From positions 40,024 to 104,023 of the forward strand of contig JANQKS010000079.1 in the NCBI GenBank assembly GCA_028281005.1: DNA of 64,000 nucleotides, in the 5' to 3' direction. Position 1 is the first letter of the stretch; the number at the start of each line of letters is the position of its first letter. Origin of the DNA: Pseudomonadales bacterium (GTDB lineage Bacteria > Pseudomonadota > Gammaproteobacteria > Pseudomonadales > Azotimanducaceae). A program made the position numbers and the translations under genes. Below the pieces are notes generated by a model that saw only the letters and a list, made by a program, of their open reading frames with translations, was not told the DNA's origin and did no database searches. Positions 17,008-26,396 of this stretch are shown piece by piece.

Positions 17008-18216
17008 ATGGGTAACAAGGTCGGCTACGGCTGGGTCATCGTTGCTGCCATGTTCTTCATGCAGACGGTGAGTTCCGGGTTAGGCTTCTACAACATGTCG
17101 GTCTATATGGCCGAATTTGCAAAAACACTCGAGTTGCCGTTAGCGCAGGTGTCGTTTGCGGTCACGCTGTTTTTTATTGTCGGCGGTGTGGCGGGCATGC
17201 AGGTGGCGCGGTTGATGGAACGTATCCACGTGCGTTGGATCGTTGTCTGGGCGGCCCTGCTCGCCGGCGTCAGCCTGAGCAGCGTGGCGCTGGCGACCGA
17301 GTTGTGGCACATCTACGTTCTATTTGTGTTGTATGGCATCGGGTATACCGGTACCTCCCTGGTGGTGGCGACCACCTTGGTTACGCAGTGGTTCCCGGGC
17401 TCAAATCGCTCGGTGGCTTTGTCGATCGCATCCACCGGCTTGTCTTTTGGCGGCGTGGTGGTCACACCGGCGACCGCCTACCTATTTAACAGCCTTGGCG
17501 CACCGGCGACCATTCCCTGGTTGGGTTTAGCCTATGTAGTGCTGATCGTGCCGCTTGGGTTGTGGGTGATCCGGCCGGCGCCGCATCAGGCCGGCGCGCA
17601 GCTGTCGAAAGACGAAGGAGAATGGACCTACGCCAGTGCCATTCGCACACGGTTCTTCATTCTATTGTCGGCCGGTTACGTGTTTGCGCAAGGTTCCCAA
17701 GTGGGAGGTATTTCTCACCTGTATAACCGCGTGACCGAACTTGCCGATTTCACCGTGGCCGCCACCGCGGTCCAGGTCCTCACCGTGTGCAGTATTTTGG
17801 GGCGTTTCGCCGGTGGCTGGGTGGTGATGTACGTGTCGATACGACCGTTTGCGCTGGCGAATCTGGTGCTGCAAATGATTGGTTTGGGTTTAGTCGCAAC
17901 CGCAACGCAAGCCTCTACGGTTTTGCTCGGAGCGGGTCTGTTCGGTGTGAGTATCGGCAATGTGCTGATGCTGCAACCGTTGTGGCTGGCTGAAGCTTTT
18001 CCTGGCTCAATTTATCCACGTGTGTTCGCCCTGGGTAACGCGGCGACCTTGGTGGGGGTCGCGCTGGGCCCGTTTGTGCTGGGTACCGCCTATGATGTGG
18101 CGGGTTACACAGTGGCTTATGGCGTGGCGGTTGCGCTGTGCGCGGCTGCCTTTGTCATCATCGCCGCGGCAGGTGTACGGCCAAATGTGCCCCAGGTTGC
18201 GCGGGAACCCGCCTAG
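17008..18216 (+). CDS. MFS transporter
   Basis: A 402-residue major facilitator protein with about 12 membrane helices. GYGWVIVAAMFFMQTVSSGL opens TM1; GGVAGMQVARLMERIHVRWIV holds the motif A loop; GIGYTGTSLVVATTLVTQWF is typical of the oxalate/formate or monocarboxylate-like MFS branch. The second half begins near residue 215 (FFILLSAGYVFAQGSQVGGI). It stands 91 nt after coaX and just before degQ. Substrate unknown; the pantothenate neighbours do not settle it. Confidence 0.82.
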   Translation: MGNKVGYGWVIVAAMFFMQTVSSGLGFYNMSVYMAEFAKTLELPLAQVSFAVTLFFIVGGVAGMQVARLMERIHVRWIVVWAALLAGVSLSSVALATELWHIYVLFVLYGIGYTGTSLVVATTLVTQWFPGSNRSVALSIASTGLSFGGVVVTPATAYLFNSLGAPATIPWLGLAYVVLIVPLGLWVIRPAPHQAGAQLSKDEGEWTYASAIRTRFFILLSAGYVFAQGSQVGGISHLYNRVTELADFTVAATAVQVLTVCSILGRFAGGWVVMYVSIRPFALANLVLQMIGLGLVATATQASTVLLGAGLFGVSIGNVLMLQPLWLAEAFPGSIYPRVFALGNAATLVGVALGPFVLGTAYDVAGYTVAYGVAVALCAAAFVIIAAAGVRPNVPQVAREPA

Positions 18217-18242
18217 TCACCCGAGGTCAAACGCCGGTAGAA

Positions 18243-18272
18243 CTGGTTGGAAGAGATCTGGTTGGAAGAGAA
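18243..18272 (+). repeat. 15-bp tandem duplication before degQ
   Basis: Two adjacent 15-bp units (ctggttggaagagat, ctggttggaagagaa) with one final-base difference end 12 nt before the degQ ATG. Each unit carries a GGAAGAG purine block, so the duplication doubles a possible Shine-Dalgarno sequence. Confidence 0.7.
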
Positions 18273-18284
18273 TTGAATAACAAG

Positions 18285-19640
18285 ATGTTTCACAAACGCC
18301 TGTTTGTTCTGCTTTGTTGCGGTGTGTTCCTCGCGCCCCTAACGGCGCGCGCCGCGTTACCCATGTCGGTGCCTGGCGAAGGTGAACTGCCGAGTTTGGC
18401 CAATATGTTAGAGCGGGTGAATCCTGCCGTGGTCAACATCGCCACTTACACCACCGTGCGCACATCAAATCCTTTGTTGGATGATCCGTTTTTTCGCCGC
18501 TTTTTTAACGTGCCGCGTACGCGGCGCACTCAGAGCGCGGGTTCCGGTGTCATTGTAGATGCAGAAGCAGGCTACATTGTTACCAATCATCATGTGGTCG
18601 GCAGGGCTGACGAAATTTCCATTGGCCTGGCAGACGGGCGTGTGCTGCAGGCGGATCTGGTTGGCCGTGATCAGCAGGTGGACTTGGCGGTGCTGAAAGT
18701 AGATCCGCAAGAGCTCATAGAGATTGGTCTGGCTAACAGTGCTGATCTACGGGTGGGTGATTTTGTGGTGGCCATCGGCAATCCGTTTGGCTTAAACCAA
18801 ACAGTGACCAGCGGCATTGTCAGTGCGCTGGGTCGCAGCGGTCTCGGTATTGAAGGATACGAAGATTTCATCCAAACCGATGCGCCGATCAATCCGGGCA
18901 ACTCGGGCGGCGCGTTAGTGGATTTGAATGGCGATCTGGTGGGGATCAACACCGCGATCTTGGCGCCTACCGGCAGCAACGTTGGTATTGGTTTTGCCAT
19001 TCCCTCCAATATGGTCCGCGCCATCATGGACGAGCTCATAGAGCACGGCGAAGTGCGCCGTGGTCTGATCGGTGTGACAGTACAGAGTCTTAATGCGGAG
19101 CTGGCCCGCGCTTTTGGTGTGCAGCGCCGCGACGGCATTGTTGTGGTGGAAGTAGAACCTGACAGTCCTGCTGACGAAGCCGGTTTGGAAGCGGGTGACA
19201 TCATCACCCGGGTAGGTAAGCGGGACATTCGACGCTTGTCCGATTTTCACAGCCAGGCCGCCATCATGTTTATCGGTGATGAGATTGACGTGGAGCTGAT
19301 TCGCAACGGTCGCGAACGCTCCGTGGCTCTGGAAATCACTGAAAATACTCAGCAACGGGCGGTAGGTCGGCGTGTAGACCCGCGGCTGGCCGGTGTGGAG
19401 TTTGAGAATTTTTGGAATCCGGACGAACCCGGTAAAAGCGCAGGTGTGCTGACCACCACCGTGGATTCGCGCAGCAAGGCCTACGCCTACGGTCTGCGTG
19501 CGGGTGACGTGATTGTGGCGGCAAACCGTCGCACGATCGGCGACATATCAGAGCTGCGTGATGCGATTTTGCTTAACCAACGCCAGATTGTGCTGCGCGT
19601 GTATCGCAACGGCCGCTTTGGAGATGTGTTAATCCGCTAA
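18285..19640 (+). CDS. degQ: DegQ/AlgW-type periplasmic serine protease
   Basis: A 451-residue HtrA-family protease. A signal peptide (MFHKRLFVLLCCGVFLAPLT to ARA) sends it to the periplasm. The trypsin-like domain has the triad: His in YIVTNHHVVGRAD, Asp in VDLAVLKVD and Ser in NPGNSGGALVDLNGD. Two PDZ domains follow (RGLIGVTVQSLN region and the C-terminal VDPRLAGVEF region). Two PDZ domains favour DegP/DegQ over DegS. An in-frame TTG at 18273 is closer to the GGAAGAG block, but the ATG fits the signal peptide better. It would degrade misfolded envelope proteins. Confidence 0.92.
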   Translation: MFHKRLFVLLCCGVFLAPLTARAALPMSVPGEGELPSLANMLERVNPAVVNIATYTTVRTSNPLLDDPFFRRFFNVPRTRRTQSAGSGVIVDAEAGYIVTNHHVVGRADEISIGLADGRVLQADLVGRDQQVDLAVLKVDPQELIEIGLANSADLRVGDFVVAIGNPFGLNQTVTSGIVSALGRSGLGIEGYEDFIQTDAPINPGNSGGALVDLNGDLVGINTAILAPTGSNVGIGFAIPSNMVRAIMDELIEHGEVRRGLIGVTVQSLNAELARAFGVQRRDGIVVVEVEPDSPADEAGLEAGDIITRVGKRDIRRLSDFHSQAAIMFIGDEIDVELIRNGRERSVALEITENTQQRAVGRRVDPRLAGVEFENFWNPDEPGKSAGVLTTTVDSRSKAYAYGLRAGDVIVAANRRTIGDISELRDAILLNQRQIVLRVYRNGRFGDVLIR

Positions 19641-19719
19641 AACGTCCTCTACGGGACATTGCGTATGTACGCTCTCGCAGAATCCGAGAGGATGGGCGGG
19701 TGTGTTAGGGGAGTCCGCC

Positions 19720-20901
19720 ATGTCCAAGTCGCAACTCATCGATATTGCGCTGAATGATCTCAAACATGGTCGCGCCGGCACCATGCAGCTGGCTGACGAG
19801 ATCTACAAGGTGCCGGTAGAAAAATACTACGACCAAGATCGCTTTGAGCTGGAGCGACGCCGGATTTTTCGTCGTTTACCGTTGGTGCTGGCCACCACGG
19901 CGGAGCTGCGCGAGGTGGGTGACTACAAAGCCATGGAAGCCGCGGGTGTACAGGTATTGATCACCCGCACGAAAAGCGGTGTGGTGAAAGCGTTTGTAAA
20001 TATGTGCACCCACCGCGGCGCGCGCCTCACCGCGGAGGGTTGCGGTAAAGCTTATAAATTCACCTGCCCGTACCATGCGTGGACGTTTAGCCCGGAAGGG
20101 GATTTGGTGGCGGTTTACGCAGAACAGGATTTCGGTGCCATCGACAAGTCTGAGTTTGGCCTAACCGAACTGCCGACGTTGGAAAAAGCAGGCTTGATCT
20201 GGGTCACGCTGAACCCTAAATCTGACTTGGACATAGAGGCGTTCTTGTCGGGATACGACAGTCTGTTGGATCAGTTTGGTTTTGCGTCTTGGCATCTGCA
20301 GGCGACACAAACGCTGGAGGGGCCGAATTGGAAAGTCGCTTATGACGGCTATTTGGACTACTACCACCTGCCTATATTGCACGGTAAGTCATTTGGCACC
20401 GACATCGGCAATCAAGCCATCTACTATTCGTGGGGCCCGCACCAGCACTTAGGGCGGCCGGATACCTCGTGGTCCGAATACGAGGGCTTGGAACCAGAGG
20501 CATGGCCTACCGAACGGCTGTTGCAAGGGGTGTGGACTATTTTTCCGCACATCTCCATCGCCAGTTTCCAAGGCGGCGGGCGCTCGGTGATGATCTCCCA
20601 ACTGTTTCCGGGTGAGACCCCGGAAACGTCGCGTACGGTGCAGTATTACCTGATGGAAAATGCGCCTGACAAGGATGAGTTGGTGGACGAAGCCAAGGAC
20701 CAGTTTGATTTCCTCAAGTTTGTGGTGGGGGAAGAAGACTACGCCACCGGCAATGCCCTGCAGAAGAATCTTGATGTCGGCGCACGAGATTACATCGTGT
20801 TTGGCAAAAACGAACTCGGCGGGCAAAACTTTCACAAGTGGGTGGACGCCGTTGTGGAGGCATCTGACGAGGACTTACCCAAGCTGTTTCAGACCGGATA
20901 A
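19720..20901 (+). CDS. Rieske-type aromatic ring-hydroxylating oxygenase, alpha subunit
   Basis: A 393-residue Rieske non-heme iron oxygenase. The Rieske cluster motif is C-x-H ... C-x2-H in MCTHRGARLTAEGCGKAYKF and CPYHAWTF. The catalytic domain has WKVAYDGYLDYYHLPILHG, giving the two His of the 2-His-1-carboxylate iron site. The ATG at 19720 follows AGGGGAG at good spacing; a GTG 18 nt earlier is in frame but less likely. No reductase or ferredoxin gene is adjacent, so its electron donor must be elsewhere. Substrate unknown. Confidence 0.87.
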   Translation: MSKSQLIDIALNDLKHGRAGTMQLADEIYKVPVEKYYDQDRFELERRRIFRRLPLVLATTAELREVGDYKAMEAAGVQVLITRTKSGVVKAFVNMCTHRGARLTAEGCGKAYKFTCPYHAWTFSPEGDLVAVYAEQDFGAIDKSEFGLTELPTLEKAGLIWVTLNPKSDLDIEAFLSGYDSLLDQFGFASWHLQATQTLEGPNWKVAYDGYLDYYHLPILHGKSFGTDIGNQAIYYSWGPHQHLGRPDTSWSEYEGLEPEAWPTERLLQGVWTIFPHISIASFQGGGRSVMISQLFPGETPETSRTVQYYLMENAPDKDELVDEAKDQFDFLKFVVGEEDYATGNALQKNLDVGARDYIVFGKNELGGQNFHKWVDAVVEASDEDLPKLFQTG

Positions 20902-21034
20902 AACACAAACCACTCTCCACGCCCGAGCGCTGCCCGGCGTCACATAGCGGCTATGCTCCGCCGCCATTCTTCTGGTTAAATGTATCTCTCGCACGGTGCA
21001 CTACCCACGCGCCGGCAGAAAAGGGTAAACCACG

Positions 21035-21544
21035 TTGGTGTTGATAGGTTTAGGCAGTAATCAGGGGCCTTCGGCAAACATCGTTCCAAACGCCATGCAG
21101 GCACTGGCGGAGTTTGCGCTGCCCGGCAGCCTGCGTTGTTCGCGTCTGTGGCAAACCTCACCAGTTGACTGTCCGCCGGGGTCCAATGAATTTGTAAACG
21201 CCGCGGTTTGTTTTGAAGCACGCCCGGAGTTGACGCCGGAGACATTGCTGAAGCAGCTAAAGGCACTTGAGGTAGAGTTTGGCCGCGGCCGTAAACTGGT
21301 GCGGAACGCGCCCCGCGAGTTGGACCTGGACCTGTTGGTTTATGATCAGCACATCCGCAACAGCGAAGATTTCACCTTGCCGCATCCGCGCGCGGTCAAT
21401 CGCCTGTTTGTGCTGGCACCAGCCGCGGAAGTGGCGCCGCAATTGCGCTGGCCGGGGCTCGATTTAACGATACAAGAATTGCTTAATGCATTGGAGACGG
21501 ATGAACAAGCCATTCCTATGGCTGACGTTGCTGTTGGTGGCTGA
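21035..21544 (+). CDS. folK: 6-hydroxymethyl-7,8-dihydropterin pyrophosphokinase
   Basis: A 169-residue FolK, which transfers pyrophosphate from ATP to the pterin in folate synthesis. LIGLGSNQGP is the N-terminal signature, WQTSPVDCPPGSNEFVNAAV the pterin-binding region, and APRELDLDLLVYD and TLPHPRAVNRLFVLAPAAE the metal and ATP sites. The start is TTG (or the GTG next to it); no ATG is available upstream of the conserved region. The next gene begins inside its 3' end. Confidence 0.92.
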   Translation: MVLIGLGSNQGPSANIVPNAMQALAEFALPGSLRCSRLWQTSPVDCPPGSNEFVNAAVCFEARPELTPETLLKQLKALEVEFGRGRKLVRNAPRELDLDLLVYDQHIRNSEDFTLPHPRAVNRLFVLAPAAEVAPQLRWPGLDLTIQELLNALETDEQAIPMADVAVGG

Positions 21545-22439
21545 GTGGGTGCCGAGCCAAGCACTGGCTTATACCCCGGAGATTCATCAACAGCTGACGT
21601 TTATTGCCGCTCGGCAATTTAATCGCTGCGTGCAAGATTCACAGCAGGTGGAACGCCTGTCTGCGTTGGACACGCGCTACATCGTTAAAGCCAACGTCGC
21701 CCAGGCGGACAACAATTTTTTTGTGCGGATGTTTCGGTGGAACTACTACAACCGCGCAGATCAAGGCACGCGGTCATCTTGGTGGTTGGTGGAAACCCGA
21801 TTTCACGGACATTTCTCGGAGCTCTTGGGGCAGCTGCAAAACACCGAGCAAAACACCGAAAAGAAGCGCCGAGCGTTACAAACCTTGGGGCGGTTGCTGA
21901 CGTACATCCAAAAGACCAGCTCCCCGCCGCACGTGGTGCCGGTGTTTACCGGGCGCTGGTGGCGGTTTTCCATGAGTGACCGCTTCAATCGCTTTCCGGT
22001 AGACGCGCATGCTGTGGAACAAGCGGTGGCCGCCGCGTGTGCACAGATAGATCCGGCCAACGATTCGTTTTCCAAACTGCTGATCGATACGGCGGAGCAG
22101 ACCATCACCGCGGTGAAGTCACCGATAGCGGGTTTTCCCGCCACTTGGGAGTCTTATTGGGAGTTTGCGGATCAAGCAGATGATTTTGGCGAGTATGGCC
22201 GTGCAGGCAATAATTTTGGTGACCGCACGCAGTTCCGTTGTGGTACGGAGCGCTGTTTGTTACTCAAAGATGATCCGCTGTATGCAGAGTTTGCGCTGCG
22301 CCGCCATGTGGCTGCGGTCGTTGCATCCATGCGTGCCATCGCGTTGATGCAGGCAATCCCTGTACCTGCTGAAGATCCGCTCCCGGTACAGACCCCGGAA
22401 GTGGACTTTGCCCGGGGTGCTGCGGGGCTTGAACCCTGA
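21501..22439 (+). CDS. Secreted phospholipase C / P1-nuclease-like protein
   Basis: A 312-residue secreted protein, overlapping folK by 44 nt in another frame. The signal peptide is MNKPFLWLTLLLVAEWVPSQ, cleaved near ALAYTPEIH. The mature protein starts with an EIH motif and later has LGRLLTYIQKTSSPPHVVPV, which resembles the zinc-binding helix LGxxxHxxQDxxxPxH of phospholipase C / S1-P1 nucleases. Here the first His and the Asp are replaced (L-L-T-Y-I-Q-K), so catalysis is doubtful. An ATG at 21486 is in frame but would precede the signal peptide by five residues. Function uncertain. Confidence 0.5.
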   Translation: MNKPFLWLTLLLVAEWVPSQALAYTPEIHQQLTFIAARQFNRCVQDSQQVERLSALDTRYIVKANVAQADNNFFVRMFRWNYYNRADQGTRSSWWLVETRFHGHFSELLGQLQNTEQNTEKKRRALQTLGRLLTYIQKTSSPPHVVPVFTGRWWRFSMSDRFNRFPVDAHAVEQAVAAACAQIDPANDSFSKLLIDTAEQTITAVKSPIAGFPATWESYWEFADQADDFGEYGRAGNNFGDRTQFRCGTERCLLLKDDPLYAEFALRRHVAAVVASMRAIALMQAIPVPAEDPLPVQTPEVDFARGAAGLEP

Positions 22440-24313
22440 TGCACTGTGTACCGGCGTGGCTCAAGGCTTGGTTGAGCACTGCGCTGGTCTGTTGCTGCGT
22501 GGCGGTCTACGCGGCACCCGACATCGCTAATTTGAGCCAACAGGTGGATGGCTACATGCGGCACACAGTGGTGTCAGGCAAAACCGTGGGGGCCACCGTT
22601 GCCATTGTACGCAATGGCCGATTGCTGGCCCTCAAAGGTTATGGTGATGCCGACCGCACGCGCGGCATTCCGGTGCAGGGTGGTACCACCCAGTTTCGTA
22701 TCGGCAGTATCACCAAGGTATTGGTGTGGATTGCCGTGATGCAACAGGTGGAAGCCGGCCGTCTGGATCTTGAAGCAGACGTCAACAGTTACCTGCAGGA
22801 TTTTCAACTTCCGCCTGATTTCACCGCGCCCGTCACCTTGCGCCACTTAATGACCCACACCCCGGGGTTGGAGGACAACCTCGTGGACTTGTTTGTCAGC
22901 GGCCCTCGTCAGCTGGGTGAGCTAGGCAGCAATCTTGCCAACCATGTGCCGCAACGTGTGCGACTACCGGGCAGCCTGACCGCATACTCGAACTATGGCG
23001 CTGCGTTGGCGGGGTATTTAGTGGCCCACGTCAGCGGCATGAGCTGGGATGACTATGTCGAAGCGCATGTGCTGCAGCCCTTGGGGATGCGTGACAGCAC
23101 TACGCGACAACCCGTACCGGCGCATATGGAGGCCACCCGCGCGCGGGGTTACCTACCGGTACTTGGCGGAGAGAAGGAGCAGGGCTTCACTTATGTGCCT
23201 TTGGCGCCCGCAGGTGCGGCAAGCGCAACCGCCGCGGACATGGCCAAACTGATGGCGGAGTTGTTGAATCCGAATGCCAGCCAAATACTGAGCGCTGCGT
23301 CGAAGGCACAGTTGTTTGGCGATGCTTTTGTCATCCACCCTGAAGTGAATGCCATGGCCCTGGGTCCGTATGAAATGACGCTTGGGGATGGCGCCCGCGC
23401 CGTGGGTCACGATGGCAACACGATCTTGTTTAACTCGCGCATGGTGTTATGGCCGCAACAAGGCGTGGGTGTGTTTGTTTCCACCAATACGCTAGGGGCG
23501 GAACCCGTGGCTACCGAACTGGTGGAACTAGTAGCCAGCCAGTTGGGCCTGGCTGGGTCTGAGCCTGCACTGGCGGACGTTGTAGACGGCGCCAAATACG
23601 CAGGCCAATATCTCAGCGCGCGGCGCAACCACAGCAACTTCTCCAAGCTGCTGGGGGTGATGGACAGTGCGCAAGTGCAGTTTGATAAAGAAACACTCTC
23701 ACTTTTGATCACCGACTTGGGCGGCACTCGGCGCTACCGTCAAGTCAGTGACGGCGCCTTTCAACAGGTGGACGGCTTTACCCGGGTTGCGTTTACCCCA
23801 AGTCCCAGTGGTGGGCAGATTTTGTACTTTTCTGATCGTCCGATGACAGCCTACACAGCAGCTACGCTGCCTGAATCAGTGATGGTTAATCTCGCTATTT
23901 TATTAACCTGGCTGGTGCTGGCGGTGGGAGTGCTGTTGGTGTGGCCCATCTCCAGTTTGACCCACCGGCGGCATGACACGGTAGCAGGGCAGCGTTTGTT
24001 GGCGTTGCTGTGTTACGCCGCTTGTGTGGTAGTGGCCCTCTTTGGTGTTTCCGTGGCGGGTGCAGCGGAAAATGCTTATGCGTTGTTGCTGCATGGCTTT
24101 GCCAACATTGCGCAGCTGTTGTGGTGGCCGGTAGCCTTTGCTGTCTTGGTGGTGGTGCAGTTGGTATATGGCTTCCGCGTATGGCTGGCGGGGTTTTGGT
24201 GGCCAAGCCGACGTTTGCACTTCACGCTGCTGCTGTTTGCCCAGTGCGCCATGGTATGGTGGTTTTGGTATTGGAACTTATTACCGGCCGTGTTGCTCGA
24301 ATACCTGAAGTAA
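22439..24313 (+). CDS. Serine hydrolase (class C beta-lactamase fold) with membrane domain
   Basis: A 624-residue exported hydrolase. After a signal-like N-terminus (AWLSTALVCCCVAVYAA), the beta-lactamase fold has the SxxK nucleophile SITK (residues 90-93) in FRIGSITKVLVW and the Tyr of TAYSNYGAAL. LRHLMTHTPGLEDNL is typical of these esterases and peptidases. A domain of about 110 residues and then four hydrophobic helices occupy the C-terminal third (from about residue 475), so the enzyme is anchored facing the periplasm. Its start overlaps the previous stop (TGATG). Probably a peptidase or esterase rather than a true beta-lactamase. Confidence 0.83.
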   Translation: MHCVPAWLKAWLSTALVCCCVAVYAAPDIANLSQQVDGYMRHTVVSGKTVGATVAIVRNGRLLALKGYGDADRTRGIPVQGGTTQFRIGSITKVLVWIAVMQQVEAGRLDLEADVNSYLQDFQLPPDFTAPVTLRHLMTHTPGLEDNLVDLFVSGPRQLGELGSNLANHVPQRVRLPGSLTAYSNYGAALAGYLVAHVSGMSWDDYVEAHVLQPLGMRDSTTRQPVPAHMEATRARGYLPVLGGEKEQGFTYVPLAPAGAASATAADMAKLMAELLNPNASQILSAASKAQLFGDAFVIHPEVNAMALGPYEMTLGDGARAVGHDGNTILFNSRMVLWPQQGVGVFVSTNTLGAEPVATELVELVASQLGLAGSEPALADVVDGAKYAGQYLSARRNHSNFSKLLGVMDSAQVQFDKETLSLLITDLGGTRRYRQVSDGAFQQVDGFTRVAFTPSPSGGQILYFSDRPMTAYTAATLPESVMVNLAILLTWLVLAVGVLLVWPISSLTHRRHDTVAGQRLLALLCYAACVVVALFGVSVAGAAENAYALLLHGFANIAQLLWWPVAFAVLVVVQLVYGFRVWLAGFWWPSRRLHFTLLLFAQCAMVWWFWYWNLLPAVLLEYLK

Positions 24314-24407
24314 AAAAACGACGCTAAGCTGGAACAGCAACAATAAGTAAGCCAAACCCAGCCATCGAAACTCAAAAACAAATAGAACAAACAAGGATAA
24401 ACACGGC

Positions 24408-25343
24408 TTGGCCAAGTTACACCTGGGTCTAACACCATGGAATTTTGCGGATCTGTCCGCCCCCAGCTTGTGTGCACAGGCGCAATTTGCCGAGCAGCAC
24501 GGCTATGAGTCGCTGTGGTTACCGGAGAACCACTTTGGCGAAAACGCGCTACCAGACCCGCTCACCTTGCTCGCCAGTGTGGCGGGTGCCACCCAGACCA
24601 TCCGCTTAGGCACCACATCTTACCTGTTGACGTTGCGCAACCCTTTGCAAGCGGCTGAACAGGTGGCGGTGTTGGACCAACTGAGCGGCGGGCGCCTCAT
24701 ACTGGGGGTAGGTCGCGGTTACGCACCGGAAATGTTACGTGCTTTCCACGTCCCCCCGAAAGAAAAGCGCCGCATCTTCGCCTGGAGCTTAGAACTGATG
24801 CGCGACGCCTGGGCCGGCAACCCGGTGGCCTTGGACGGGGATGCAGAACACGCGGTGCACGTATATCCGCGGCCGCGGCAATTGCCGCATCCGCCGCTGT
24901 GGGTGGCAGCTTTTGGACCGAAAGCGTTGGCCCAGGCGGGCCGTTTGGGATTGCCGTATTTGTGTTCACCGATGGAGAGTTTGGCAACTTTAGAGAAAAA
25001 CTATGCGTCGCACCGAGCTGCTGCTGATGCCGAAGGTGTTGAACTGAGTGCGGTGGTGCCGCTGATGCGTACCGTATTTGTCAGCTGCGACTCGAGTGTC
25101 CTGCAGCAGGTGCGGGACGAACTGAGCCAGGGTTTTGAAAATGCACGCTTGGAGGCGGGGGAAACCCTGGCGGATTGGGCCATTGTTGGCGAACCGCAAG
25201 AAGTGATGGACACCATCGCGCGCTACCAAGAACGTTTAGGCATGACACACATGGTGGCCACGCGCTTGCGCATTGGCGGCATTGCGGAGCCAGTGCTGCG
25301 CGAGAGTGTGGCGCTTCTGGCGGAAAGCGTAGACGGCAGGTAA
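24408..25343 (+). CDS. LLM-class flavin-dependent oxidoreductase
   Basis: A 311-residue luciferase-like monooxygenase-family protein. HLGLTPWNFADLSAPSLCAQ then EQHGYESLWLPENHFGENAL mark the first barrel strands. RLGTTSYLLTLRNPLQAAEQVAVLD and GGRLILGVGRGYAPEML are conserved LLM motifs. The enzyme would use F420 or FMN; no F420 biosynthesis gene is in view, so FMN is more likely in this organism. Start is TTG with AAGGAT upstream. It precedes the CtBP-like gene by 32 nt, so they are probably cotranscribed. Confidence 0.85.
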   Translation: MAKLHLGLTPWNFADLSAPSLCAQAQFAEQHGYESLWLPENHFGENALPDPLTLLASVAGATQTIRLGTTSYLLTLRNPLQAAEQVAVLDQLSGGRLILGVGRGYAPEMLRAFHVPPKEKRRIFAWSLELMRDAWAGNPVALDGDAEHAVHVYPRPRQLPHPPLWVAAFGPKALAQAGRLGLPYLCSPMESLATLEKNYASHRAAADAEGVELSAVVPLMRTVFVSCDSSVLQQVRDELSQGFENARLEAGETLADWAIVGEPQEVMDTIARYQERLGMTHMVATRLRIGGIAEPVLRESVALLAESVDGR

Positions 25344-25375
25344 CATCCGGGACCTCATCCATCGGGAGCAAAACT

Positions 25376-26383
25376 GTGACGTTTAACGTTCTGTGGCCTG
25401 CCATGCGCTGGCCGGACAATCGTGAAATTGAGACATCCAGTGTGGGTGAGCACAGCGCACAGTTTTGTGAGCGTTATGAAGATGTCAGTGATGAGCAGTG
25501 GACAAGTTGTGATGCTGTGGTGAGCGTCGGTGACATCCCGGCCGAATACCGCGCAAAGATGAACAACTGCCGCATTTTTGTGACGCCAAAAGTAGGTTTT
25601 GACAACATCGACCTAAAAGCTTGGGGTGAGCTAGGTGTGCCGGTATGTAATGTGCCCGATTACGGCACCCAAGAAGTGGCGGACCATGCCATGGCGCTGA
25701 TGCTCTCCCTGATGAAAGGCATTACCTTCCATACCCGGGAGTTAAAGACAGACCCACGTGGTTTGTGGCGACCGGCGTTAAACCCCTATGGCAAACGCTT
25801 GTCTGCCTGTGTGTGCGGCATTGTTGGCCTCGGCAGAATTGGTACGGCGGCTGCCCTGCGCGCCAAAGCGTTTGGCATGGACGTGGTCATGTACGACCCG
25901 TATCGGGAAAATGGCGCTGAGCTCAGCGTGGGTATCCGACGGGCGCATAGCTTAGAGGAATTGTTTGCGCAGAGTGACGTGGTGAGTTTACACCTACCTC
26001 TGTCGAGCGAAACAGAAAAGCTCATCAATGCAGATGTGTTGGCGCACAGTAAACCCGGGTTAATTCTCATCAACACCGCCCGCGGTCCCATCATCGACCT
26101 GGATGGATTGTACGCGGCCATGCAAGCCAATCACGTGCAGGCCGCCGGTCTGGATGTGTTGCCGGAAGAACCTGCCAACCCGGGACACCCTTTAATTAAA
26201 GCCTGGGCGGCTGATGAAGAGTGGATCAACCACCGCTTGCTCATTACACCGCACTCCGCCTTTTTTACCCCTGAGAGCGTTTACGACATGCGCTACAAAG
26301 GGGGTGAAGTGGCTGTCACTTACCTTGGCGGCGGACGCCTGCAAAACTGCGTAAACGCGGCATGGCTAAGTGATCCGCGCTGA
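25376..26383 (+). CDS. D-2-hydroxyacid dehydrogenase, CtBP-like
   Basis: A 335-residue NAD-dependent 2-hydroxyacid dehydrogenase. The nucleotide-binding motif is CGIVGLGRIGTAAALRAKAFG. NTARGPIIDLDGLYAAMQ holds the conserved Arg, VLPEEPANPGHPL the Glu, and LLITPHSAFFTPES the catalytic His. NVPDYGTQEVADHAMALML resembles the C-terminal binding protein branch. The GTG at 25376 with GGGAGC upstream is taken as start; earlier in-frame codons lie inside the LLM gene. Substrate unknown. Confidence 0.85.
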   Translation: MTFNVLWPAMRWPDNREIETSSVGEHSAQFCERYEDVSDEQWTSCDAVVSVGDIPAEYRAKMNNCRIFVTPKVGFDNIDLKAWGELGVPVCNVPDYGTQEVADHAMALMLSLMKGITFHTRELKTDPRGLWRPALNPYGKRLSACVCGIVGLGRIGTAAALRAKAFGMDVVMYDPYRENGAELSVGIRRAHSLEELFAQSDVVSLHLPLSSETEKLINADVLAHSKPGLILINTARGPIIDLDGLYAAMQANHVQAAGLDVLPEEPANPGHPLIKAWAADEEWINHRLLITPHSAFFTPESVYDMRYKGGEVAVTYLGGGRLQNCVNAAWLSDPR

Positions 26384-26396
26384 AGGGAACGCCTAA

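Noticed and set aside
22439..24313. True class C beta-lactamase
   Set aside because: The fold is shared with esterases and peptidases, and the C-terminal membrane domain is not found in resistance enzymes.
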